Assembly (NCBI GenBank): GCA_029851415.1
Contig: CM056741.1
Location: forward strand, 64,904,282 to 64,968,281
Length of the DNA stretch: 64,000 bases
Direction: 5' to 3'
Origin: Eretmocerus hayati
Taxonomy: Eukaryota > Arthropoda > Insecta > Hymenoptera > Aphelinidae
In this document: piece after piece, positions 1 through 9,350 of the stretch
How positions within the stretch are numbered: the stretch's first letter is position 1
Layout: each line of letters begins with the position of its first letter
Program-made: the position numbers and the translations under genes
The notes under the pieces: model-generated
What the model was told of the DNA's origin: nothing
Database searches by the model: none
Seen by the model: the letters and a program-made list of their open reading frames with translations, nothing else

Positions 1-662
1 TCCACATTTGTTATCCTCGTGTAATAGCCTGGGAACCAAACTCATTCAATAAATTTGATTCATGGAGGAGATTTGAGGATTACAAGTTTTCACAAAGGAG
101 AGAAAAGTGGTGGAGCCTCAGAATTTTTACGGGTAGAGGTGAAATAGAAGTTTATCTCAGCCGGGAGATAGATAAAACACTAGTTTAGTAAGATTTAGAG
201 TGAATCGGCAGTAAAATGTTGAACTTTTTGAATTGGCAGTGAAATTTCTTATAAATTTCAGATTCTTTATCGACTCGAATATTTGACACAAACTAATACC
301 ATGATTGCATTATGATAAATTTCGGTGCTCAACAGATCATCTGTAGATTTCGTTAAAGATCTCGCAAAACTCGAGAACGTGTTTTTTTTTAAAATCTATA
401 ATCTTATCTTTCAATGGCAGAGTGAACCAAGGATAAGCTACGTATTTAATTTGAATGATTCGAAGAACACCGATAGTCAAAGTGTGAGGTCTTGAGAATC
501 ACTATCATAATTGCTCAGAGAAATTGCTGGATGGAGACCTTGCTGGGGAGAGAATCTAGAAAAACTTGGACTATTTTGCCCAAGCCTATGATTGCAAAAT
601 CGCGAGTGAAAAATGTGATCCTGTTTCATGATCAGAATGGACTTAACAAGAATAGTATTCAC
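1..662 (-). other. Intron, 3' part outside window
   Basis: This is intron sequence downstream (minus strand) of the last visible exon, starting at donor GTGAAT (662-657). No alpha-2/delta block and no repeat was recognised. Confidence 0.6.
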
Positions 663-930
663 CTTTGTTTTGGCATGATATGGTGTTGAGCTCGTCACTC
701 TTGTCGCCCCCAACAACGTACGTGAAGATTCTCACTGGCATGTGAGGAGAGTTGTAGCGCTTGATGAGATCGTCAGAGGGTCCTTCCGTTTTCGAAGTGA
801 TCAGCATGATTGCCTGGTTGCATTGGCTCCCCTGCGACGACCTGTTGTATCTGTTTAGGATTTCAAAGGCCGTGCTGAGCGCAGCTGAGATGTTGGACGG
901 CGAGTCGGATTTCATGCTGTTCATTGCGTT
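663..930 (-). CDS. Exon: second half of VWA domain
   Basis: This 268-nt exon follows acceptor TGTTGCACAG and ends at donor GTGAAT in phase 1. It encodes NAMNSMKSDSPSNISAALST, AFEILNRYNRSSQGSQCNQA, IMLITSKTEGPSDDLIKRYN, then SPHMPVRIFTYVVGGDKS and NTISCQNK. The family has IMLFTDGGE at the second metal-site loop, and here that loop reads IMLITSKTE, so that Asp is lost too. The CxNKG motif expected next is split by the intron. The following exon (YYYEI...-like) is not in bases 1-662, so the gene continues past the left edge. Confidence 0.9.
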
Positions 931-3900
931 CTGTGCAACAAAAAGTATGGTTGAGTTCATGATTACTGTGGGCTCGTCACTTATTCATGGTTCACAATTA
1001 TATCGGCAGAGGTTGTATAGAATAACATTTTTCACTTATAACTTGCACTCGTGAATGAAAGTATCTTCGAAAGAGAATTTCACCATCTCGTGATAAATGT
1101 TATGGATAAAATCTTCAAGAATCCACGAACAGGTCGTAAGACGTACAATTGTTTCAAGTTGTACTTTCATGAATTTGCAATTGATCCAGGGAAGTTGGAA
1201 TTAATTACTTCTGCATGAGCAGTCGAATCAATTTATGACTCTTTTGAGTTTGTCATGGTTTGTATATCGACTTCAGAATTTCAATGGTAAGAATTTGAAG
1301 GTTTCAAACGTTTCAGCATGTTTTTCGATTGCTTTTCCGAAAAATGTTCGTTAACTAGATGACTCATTATAGACATCAATATGTTCAAACCACCACCGTG
1401 GCTCACTTAAATTTTTTTGTATCAACAAAAAACCAAAGAAAACTTGTCACCAGAGCAATGCAGATAAAACGAACCTTGAGTGTTCTGACGTTTTCGGGAG
1501 TAGCAGCGACTAGGCTGTCTTTGAGGCAGGTGACGATTTCTTCGGCCGTATCGGCGTATCGGTAGACGTTGACGAAATCGTTGGGTCCCAGGCTGTCGAG
1601 GAGGGCGTTTGCCGTGCCCACCGCGAGCTCGCGTTTTTTGCTCGACGACAGGCTGGCCGCCTCTATGAGGATGGTCAGGTCCTTGGGTGACGTTGCTGCT
1701 CCAACAAACCACTCCGACACTCGAAAATCGTCAACGCCCCGCACATTTATTGGCCCACTCTGTACTGGTGATGTGTCCATCGGTGGCCAAGACATCGCTA
1801 CAATCACATACGACCATTATAAACTCTTTCGTAAAATTTTGTTTCGCAAAGAATTGGTTACAGTGGTGGCGTGAGGGGCAGGTGCGAGTAGATGTGATAT
1901 TGTTGAGTTGAATATTGGACGAGGACTGAGTCTTTTATGACTTTGATACCAATGGGTTAGACTGTAAAAATATTCCTGAACTTCCGAATGAGATTTTCTG
2001 TTCAGATTCTAAAGTCAAGGAACAGTCCATTAGATTTTAGTGGAAATTGAATCAGATTGAGAATTTAGAACGAAATTTCCTGAATATTCAATCGAGGAGA
2101 AGGAGTTGGCAATCATTCTTGAAATGCACTGCGTTTCGACGTATTGGTGTAGAAAGTGCAAGTTAAACTGAGGATCAGGTAAATCACGAGAAAGTAAACA
2201 AAATAGTCTGTGTGAAACGTTACCGTGCAAATTTTAAGGATGGTAAGAAAGAGAATGGCTAGTAGCTCTCGTTCGATGCAAGGCTTGATTGATTGAGTAA
2301 TGTACAATGAAAAAGAGGAAGGATAGAGTTTCACGGCTTCTTCTATTTCTCTTTGATCGAAGCCTGCAAAACACCTCGGTCAGGGAATTTTTCTGAACAA
2401 ACTGATGAAAACCACCCCAAGTGTCTATTATGAGGAAAAATCAGCTATTCATCGTATTTATCATTTACATTTCCTCGTTTCAATTGATAGTGATTCCATT
2501 TGTGTACTCACATCTTTCACTTAAAGAATCACAAAAAAAGAATGAATGAAAGGAAAGTCGGAAAGAAAAAGCTCACGTTATGAAGCGTTATTGGTAAGAA
2601 AAAGAGTGGATCGCGTGTGTCTATTAAGAGAGTGGCGTGTGTGTCTGGGTTAAGGAGCAAGACTCGGGGGGCACGTGTATAAAGTTGCCATGTTGCCATA
2701 CAGTGTGAGGTAAGAGGAGAGGGAGGAAAGTGTGCTCGGGACAAAAGCTTACCGGGAAAGCGTCGCAAAAAGCCGGAAGTTGAGCCAAAGTACTGCCAGG
2801 AGAGACTTGGGTCGCTCTCGTAATTGTTGACGAACAGCGGGTCGAGATATTCACTCCACAGCAATCCGGATGCCACCTCGGCGTCTATTCACAGCATATT
2901 CAAGAAAAGAGCGTAAATAATGCATCCGACAATTGCTGTGTCGTCGACGCCACCGTCTCTCAAGATTCCTTGCTTCGACGCGACGAGTGCATACTACGGC
3001 TCTCGAGAGTATATTGGATGACGAACCACTTGGCCATCTTTAGAGAGTGCGCAATGCCATATTTTCCATTGTCGCGCCTTTTAATTACGGATTTTTTCTT
3101 TCTAAAGGCTTCCGTTTTTCAATTTTTGTGCTTTTGGGGAATTTTTAACGAGTGCTTCGACATGTACAACGGTAATACGTGCCTCTGAAAGTTTGTTGAA
3201 GCAGTTGATGATTGGCTCTGAAAAGTTTTGCGATCTGATAGTAATGGAGCTGTGCTTTGATTTTAAATTCAGAGGAAATATTTACAGATCAAATTGTGCG
3301 GTTTTGTAAAGTTAGAATTTGAGTAAGTGGAGCTCATATCTTCTGAGTATTTATAGTTGAAATTAACTGGAATTAGATCGTGATCCACAGGTTGCGTTTG
3401 ACTTTCCAGAGTTTAACTTCCCAGAAGCTCTGTGGGTGAATTAAGCTTGGTGTTGAATTTTGAAATTGAGAAAGTTCAATAACTTCAAAATGTATTCCTT
3501 CCGCTAAAATTGCTCACATTGCACTGATCATTATACGGCTGAGCTTGAGAATTAGCATATTATCTGCTCAACGTCTAATCTTCAGTAAAAAAAAAAAAAA
3601 AAAAAAAAAATACGTTGAAAGACTGCAAGCACGTGACGCGCTTTGACGCTGCATCAGTGATTTCCTCTAACTAACAGAATGAGATGTTTCTAGAAGTCTC
3701 CTACTCTCTGATTGTATTCAGTCTCGTAAGTGTGTCAACCAGATTCAAACAGAACTTTCCATTGTTCTACAAACAGCTGCTTGTGTCATGCTTTAGATAT
3801 GTTGGTAGATGAACGTCAATTTTTTTTGTGCTTATCTTGTATCGCAAACATATTTCCCTTAAGAATTATGTCACACAGATTCAGGAAGAAAAAAAATGGT

Positions 3901-6494
3901 CCGGTACCCATTTTACACGTGGGCAGGACATCTCTCACAAGCCCGATTCCTTCCAAAATTCACGTCGTTCATCCGTTGAGGTGACACCTCCAAATGCATC
4001 ATTTCAATAATTTCCATACGGGTTCTCTCTAATTGGTCATAAGTTGAATGTAAGACCTCCAAAATGATGCGAGGCGTGTTGAAAAATCTTGAGCGATGGT
4101 ACTGAACGCACGTGTCTGACTATACTCGTCTTTTACTACTGAAATTTTGTACAAACGCAGCAACCAGCTGATTCTCGAATAACCTTCAGAGTAATAAATT
4201 ACTTCATCGCCAAAGACGTCAATGTACAACTGTCATCGTCGATTATATTTGAAATGGAATCGTAACAGTGTAAGTAAACGTAATTGGATGATCTGAGCGT
4301 ACCGCTATCCGTGACCCCGGGTGGCATGAGAACGGCTGACAGGCTGAGGTTGACGGCGATATGGTCAAAGTGTCGGTCGGGCTTGATGATCATCTCGCGC
4401 GAGCCTGGCTTCAGCTTGCCTTCGTCAGTGAACTGATTGATCCGGTGGCTTGAATAGTATCTGGGCGATGTTGCACCCTCCTGGGATACCGACACCGCCG
4501 CTTGCTCTGCGTTCTCCATCAGTTTCTGTGAAGCAAATCGCACAGTGGGCTCGTTAGGACTATTCCCTTGCGTGTCTGATTTCCATTTCCGTTATTGTTA
4601 TAATGTTAGATTCTACGTTAGTTTGCGGGGTGATGGTATACCTTCATCATTGTTATTCATTGTATTTCAGATTGAATATGCTTCATTTTATGGTAGAGTA
4701 ATCTTGAAGGTGGGTCCTATCCAGGATTATTGTGAGGGGCGTATATTGTTTAGCATGGTGGGAGAAAGCTCATTTATTGTGCAAATTTTGTAGGTAGATA
4801 AGCAATAGAATTGAACAATTCGCAATGAAAATTTTTATAGAACAGCTAGCCAACCTTTGGAATGATTGGAACAGGTGATCTGCAGACTACGAATTGATGG
4901 AAATTGTCATCATTTGGGTAAGCTTCTCGTAGAGCAGCGAGCCTTGACCCATCACCGCGTATAGTGGTACAAAATTGACTTTTGTGTTTAAGTCATTTCA
5001 GAGTATTTGAATAAATGAAATCAAAATCTGGATCAACGACTGTTTCATTGGATGCTAATTTCAGTTTTTGATTGCTCGTTTGAACCAAGGATAGAATCTT
5101 CAAATTAATTCGAGTTCCAATCACAATTTCCGTGAAAAATGGAAGACAATCTCTTCAGATGTTGTAATTTCAAGACTTGAGTCTTAATCTACGAATAAGA
5201 TGCATATTCGTCAAATTAATCCCTTTGAAAACACTCAAAAAACACTTACGAAGGGAGGAAATACTTCTTGGAGATTTAGAAATGTGTATCTTAACACGTT
5301 CGTTGCGGCGGGACCCACCGGAGGGTCCCGCGAGTACCTCTTTTGTGTGCGGCAGATTTTTGTCTTATGGGATTTAACATTGCGCGGGACCCACCGGTGG
5401 GTCCCGCCGTACACAAAGAAGGAACTGCGATTTTCGCCGTCGCAGCGAACGTGTTAATAACGAATCACAGATCACCGGAAGTCCATTCCAAAGTTATTGC
5501 GATTGCGAATGATGAAACCATAGGCTCATAGAGTTTTAGGAAAATTGCAGAGTCTCAAGACTCGCCCCAATTAATTTCCAGTAAATTAAGCTTTCATATT
5601 CTTGCGGGCAGATGGATGAGCGCAAACACCATTATCCGTCTATTCTAGTCCTTTGCAGAGCTAGCCCCAAATTTAGCGCGCATCAACGCCTTTCTCGTGT
5701 TATTACGAGATCCCCTCCATTAAATCTATTCTAAATGTCACCTTATTTGAACTTCCCTGAATTCTGACAATTGAGTAAGAAGGCAATTTTTTCAAAGAAC
5801 CTGTGCATGTCCTTGCTACAGTTCACTTGGTGGAATTTGAGATTGAAAGTTCTATCTAGAATTTTGTCTCTTTCTAGATGCAAATTTTGGGTATCATCAT
5901 AACAAGGGTTCGCGTGCGTATTTACTAGATAGTCCCGCTCATAGTTGAAATATTCAATAGTAATCTCTTATTTAAAACTCAAACTTTTTTGTTCATTGAT
6001 GAGATGATGTCACGTGAATATCTTCGAGAGATTATTCTGAAACACCATTGAAATGGTAGAGAAGGAACAAGCTGGACCGACATACAGATATGGCAAAAAA
6101 AAATCACGCATAAAATCGTCGAACGTTCGTTCAAAATCATCCAATTCGGCTAAATATAGGGGATCTTAATAGGATATAATAAAATTATAGATTTGGATGA
6201 AAATATTAGCTTACCATAACCGCATTCATTTTGAAGTCCATCATGTTCTTCACTTCATTTGCCATTTCTCTGACTAAAACAACACCATCTTTTCGGTTGA
6301 CTGCACTGTTTGAGTTTCGATACCTCTGAAAGAGAGATGTGATGACATTTTGAGAACAGTATGATCAGGGTACGTAAGTGTATTACTAAAGTTCGTGGAG
6401 TTCAACACTTACCCTGTTAATTTCACTCATCTTTGTGATTTGTTTACCAAACTCCCACAGGTCGACTCCAAATTTCAAGGCCCAATTTCTGACC
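663..6494 (-). CDS. Voltage-gated calcium channel alpha-2/delta subunit, partial (six internal exons)
   Basis: Alpha-2/delta subunits are extracellular, membrane-anchored partners of Cav channels that raise channel delivery to the surface and act at synapses. Six exons join in frame on the minus strand: 6413-6494, 6215-6325, 4303-4525, 2753-2884, 1475-1797 and 663-930, together 1139 nt. Intron phases are 2 (incoming), 0, 0, 1, 1, 0 and 1 (outgoing), and all junctions have AG acceptors and GT donors. The product shows a VWA N-terminal domain (VRNWALKFGVDLWEFG; later SLSWQYFGSTSGFLRRFPA) followed by a VWA domain beginning near GAATSPKDLTILIE. This order and the motifs WQYFG and AATSPKD are characteristic of alpha-2/delta. 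Missing are the signal peptide exon upstream and everything after VWA (Cache, delta, anchor) beyond base 1. The VWA metal site is degenerate. Which insect paralogue (stj-, stol- or CG4587-like) cannot be decided here, so no symbol is given. Confidence 0.92.
931..1474 (-). other. Intron between the two VWA exons
   Basis: This 544-bp intron is GT...AG on the minus strand and phase 0. No repeat, RNA or ORF of note was seen. Confidence 0.7.
1475..1797 (-). CDS. Exon: start of VWA domain (degenerate metal site)
   Basis: This 323-nt exon uses acceptor GATTGTAG and donor GTTCGT, in phase 1 and out phase 0. It encodes MSWPPMDTSPVQSGPINVRG, then VDDFRVSEWFVGAATSPKD, then LTILIEAASLSSSKKRELAV, and ends ATPENVRTLK. 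The block W(Y/F)...AATSPKD leads into the VWA beta strand. Where alpha-2/delta proteins normally have ILVDVSGS, this one has ILIEAASL: Asp is replaced by Glu and both MIDAS serines are gone. The RRRPWY segment (third Arg is the gabapentin contact in vertebrate alpha-2/delta-1) reads RVSEWF here. The exon is GC-rich relative to its flanks. Confidence 0.92.
1798..2752 (-). other. Intron before VWA exon
   Basis: This 955-bp AT-rich phase 1 intron has nothing recognisable except ordinary low-complexity sequence. Confidence 0.7.
2753..2884 (-). CDS. Exon: WSE...WQYFG block at end of VWA N-terminal domain
   Basis: This 132-nt exon uses acceptor GAATAG and donor GTAAGC, in phase 1 and out phase 1. 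With the split codon it reads DAEVASGLLWSEYLDPLFVN, NYESDPSLSWQYFGSTSG, then FLRRFP. The LxWSExLDxxF and DPSLxWQYFGSxxGxxRxxP signatures are among the most conserved of alpha-2/delta subunits and clearly identify the gene. A nearer AG two codons inside would break the phase, so the start at 2884 is preferred. Confidence 0.92.
2885..4302 (-). other. Intron with poly-A run
   Basis: This 1418-bp phase 1 intron holds an uninterrupted run of 24 A at 3587-3610. That could be the tail of an old retroposed sequence inserted on the plus strand, but no body was recognised upstream of it and no target duplication was visible. Confidence 0.6.
4303..4525 (-). CDS. Exon: third block of VWA N-terminal domain
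   Basis: This 223-nt exon follows acceptor TTCACAG and ends at donor GTACGC in phase 1. It starts KLMENAEQAAVSVSQ, continues through TSPRYYSSHRINQF and DHIAVNLSLSAVLMPPGVTD, and ends at a split codon (G|AC). The segment matches the part of alpha-2/delta that carries FYYNAK-like and VNTSAVHVPT-like blocks ahead of the WSE motif. The sequence NLS in VNLSLS is a possible N-glycosylation site. Confidence 0.88.
5291..5457. mobile_element. TTAA-flanked MITE (piggyBac-like ends) with palindromic core
   Basis: This 167-bp element lies in the intron between exons 4525 and 6215. It begins and ends with TTAA, and its ends are inverted: left TTAACACGTTCGTTGCG, and the right end in reverse reads TTAACACGTTCGCTGCG. 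TTAA duplication is the hallmark of piggyBac-type insertion. Inside are two GC-rich hairpins built on GCGGGACCC/GGGTCCCGC. The one at 5308-5331 is imperfect and the one at 5384-5407 is a perfect 24-bp palindrome. It has no coding capacity, so it is non-autonomous. The GC-rich core contrasts sharply with its AT-rich surroundings. Confidence 0.75.
6215..6325 (-). CDS. Exon: second block of VWA N-terminal domain
   Basis: This exon is 111 nt, exactly 37 codons, phase 0 at both ends. Its acceptor TTTCAG is followed by AGGTATCGAAAC, and its donor is GTAAGC. It encodes RYRNSNSAVNRKDGVVLVRE then MANEVKNMMDFKMNAVM. In the family this is the amphipathic helix following the first block (consensus like Y..S...VDG..LV...A..V). 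It is separated from the upstream exon by an 87-bp intron (6326-6412), the shortest in the gene. Confidence 0.88.
6413..6494 (-). CDS. Exon: start of VWA N-terminal domain of alpha-2/delta
   Basis: The acceptor reads TTTCAG followed by GGTCAGAAATTGG, and the donor is GTAAGT at 6412-6407. The 82-nt exon starts with the last base of a split codon (phase 2) and encodes VRNWALKFGVDLWEFGKQIT then KMSEINR. This is the typical first helical block of alpha-2/delta subunits, just after signal-peptide cleavage. The preceding exon should therefore be short, carry the signal peptide and end in phase 2. No such exon was recognised between 6495 and 64000. Confidence 0.9.
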
Positions 6495-8000
6495 CTGAAA
6501 CAGGAAAATGTTACACAGAAGATTAGAGCAACTGGAAGATCGCAAAAGTAAAATTCGCAACATAGTTTGGACTTGTACAACTGGGATGTGGGAAATAGTG
6601 AGAATGGAAGTCATGACCTGGATCGGAGTTTTACTTTGTCCTCAATGGCGTTTGAATAGTAGCAACACGTTAAATTCGCACAATGTGCTGTATTCAATGT
6701 TGGAGACGACCTATTTACGGTATAAACTTCTTGACAGTCGGAATGGCGCAATGAAAGTGCTCATATGTGTCACGCTTGTCGAAGATAATTGTGCTGAGTT
6801 GCCCATAAATATCGTCGCTCATTTGATGTTTACAATAACAGTCAAAGGGAGAAATAGACTTGATGAGACATCTTTTATCACTCCCCAAAAAGGATCGTAT
6901 TATCATCGATCCGTTGCGGCGGCGTGGGCGTGGGTAAAAGGGACATATGGTTGTAAGTTGCCTAGCGGACAATGACGCGCGCGTATTGTGTAAACGCGAA
7001 TCTCGTTAACTTATTGGCTCACAGTCAAATTGAAATTTGAATAGTGAGCTAATATGACATTTGGCGTTCGAGGGCTCATTATGCAAGAATCGTTATCGGA
7101 TTTCGTGTTCTGGTCATTATTGGAATATCTAATTAACATATTCAATCGTGGTTCCTTTTCAGCTAATTTTCTGGCAATTAAATATTGTCAGTCACCACAT
7201 TTGATTATTCATATTCATTGAATCCTAGTACGCATTCGAATTTTCATTTTAAACGGGGCATACATATTTTACTGCCTAAAAACGTCTTTGATACATCAAA
7301 TTTCGAATGAATTATATTGCTTTGACGTAATGCTGTATGCTCTCCATAGTATAATATCTTCAGTTCTTTTATTTTAACAGTATTTCTGACCCTCGTTTAA
7401 GAGAGTAAATATCCTCAGCTCGATGATATTACACTATCATCTCTCTGGCGAAAATGAAAATTGCCGGGAATTTCAAAACACAATTTGGAGCATGTAGGAC
7501 AAGGAACGGGCCCATCTAAAACTATTTTGGATTGGGGGCACTGATGATTTTACTTGGTGTCGCTTGAGAATTTGACGATCTTGAATTTCGACGAGTCTGA
7601 GTGTGTTTCGATCAAAAATAGATAGACTATTTAATATCCTTCTGCTGAGATTATTATCAGTGGTTCTAGGACTATCAGAATGAGAAACAATTTACATTTC
7701 CCTGGTGTTTGCCCGCGAGTTTTCAAAAATGTTGCCCCTAATCTCTTCATCCGAGTGGAACAATCTCGGGAAGAATAAGTACCAATGTGTTAGCGCCCAA
7801 ATTTTGGCCCGTGCGTACACAAGATGAGAATCGCACTGGAACGTTTGGAAGAAAAAAAAAAAATAACGATAAAAAAGTCTGGAGAAAGGGAAAAAGTTTT
7901 GAGAGATCACCTAATTACAAAATGACCAAAATTGTTGGCGTCTCGTATTCATCAAAATCTTGTCTCAGAAATGAGATCGACGGGCTGCATAAAAGTAAAG
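6495..8000. other. Gene-free stretch upstream of first visible exon
   Basis: This AT-rich stretch probably lies within the first intron of the alpha-2/delta gene. I see no conserved ORF, no repeat with recognisable ends and no RNA gene. A plus-strand open frame at 6508-6975 has no recognisable domain and starts inside the intron, so it is judged fortuitous. Confidence 0.5.
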
Positions 8001-9350
8001 CTTCGAGCTATAGTGGCTCATGCAGCATAATATATCTGGATGCAGCCTCTAGAGAAGCGGTAGAAGCGCACTCGAAAGCTCGGAATCAGCCGGGCAATTT
8101 CGCAAGGGCCATCTCAACCGCAACGAGTGCGGCGGCCAAACTTTCTTCAATTACGAGGCTTGCCATCGGGTTTGAGGGCAGGAAGGAAGAGGCCGCGGTT
8201 ATAAGCAGTTAGGTATACACTGCATGAATATGATGCTATGGCCGAAGCGCAGGACAATTTGGTTGCGCGAGGCAATCAGAGCTTGCATATCTGTCTGCGC
8301 TGCCACTCGACCGCGAACATATATAACGCATATCCCGACTCAGCATTGGCATCGCCATATTTCCCTGAGTAAGTTGAGCAGGCGTATTTTCGTGTGCCAC
8401 GATTGGGATTTAACTACTCCATCGAGCTTCGAATATCGTACGGTGGCGCTGAGACCTATCTCTCCGTCGAAGTTGGGGATCCGATACAGACCCATCTCAA
8501 TTTGCCATTGAGCCTCACCCGTCGCGCCGCACGGTGGGAATATTTTTGTAATTTTTTGTCAAAATATATACATATCTCTGTCATTTTTTGTCAAAAAATT
8601 TCACAAATTTTCCCACTGTGACATCTTCAAGTGGGTGAAACGGGAGTCTATACATGGGTTACTATGTTGTGGATATTTGTGTATCGGCGAGATGGGAGGG
8701 GCACCGACTGGTCCGCTAGCCCGCGAAAATAATATCTTCTCGTCGGAAACGTTTGACAATTCGCAAATGTCGCCAAGGTAAAATATCTCGCCTGTGTACA
8801 CGCGTATCTATTATCCCTTTTTCCGCTGTGTACTTGTAAAACTGTGCGACTGCTGCTGCGTTGTACCAAATACCCCCAGCCTTGTACACACTCACACACA
8901 TACGTATAAACACTTTGAAGAGAGCGAGAGGAAAAACGGCAAACTTGCAGCCGCGGCAAAGTTTCGCGCGGCATAAATTGCGTGTCCGTCGGTGGCGGTG
9001 GTGATGGTGGTGGTGGTGGCACCCGCTGAAAACACAGCCCAAGATGGGAAGCGAGAAGCTGCAGGAGGAGGAGGAGGAGGAGGAGGTGGTGGTGGTAGCT
9101 GGTCCAGGCGAAGAAAAGCCACCCCCCGAGCAAGAGCAAAGGGGTGAGTTTTGCGGCTGCATATATAGATTCACAAGAGAAGAGGGCAGGGACACCGTCT
9201 TATTCGCCGCGAATACGATTCGCTTGGCGCATTTGCCTGAGTTATGGCAGCTGCGATATCGACGAGTTTGGCCGGCAGCAGTTCTACGACTCACCCGAGC
9301 ACGACTATACTCGATCGCCCGGAAGTGAGACTTGAGAGGATAGCTATAAT
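8000..9350. promoter_or_regulatory. GC/CpG-rich low-complexity island nearest the alpha-2/delta exons
   Basis: Base composition changes from AT-rich to GC- and CpG-rich, with GGT/GGA triplet runs (about 8990-9095) and many CG dinucleotides. It lies 1.5-2.9 kb upstream of the first visible exon on the gene's own strand, so it is the closest candidate for a promoter or first exon. Leucine- and proline-rich open frames here come from the triplet runs and lack an ATG. No signal-peptide exon with a phase 2 donor could be defined. The role as a regulatory island is inference from composition only. Confidence 0.3.

Noticed and set aside
6508..6975. 155-codon plus-strand frame overlapping the first visible alpha-2/delta exon region
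   Set aside because: Opposite strand to the gene, no recognisable domain, and no conserved splice or codon pattern.
8648..9294. Leucine/proline/histidine-rich minus-strand frames resembling a signal peptide upstream of the alpha-2/delta exons
   Set aside because: They begin at TTG or GTG, not ATG, and the hydrophobic run is just translation of GGA/GGT triplet repeats. No phase 2 donor at a sensible place.
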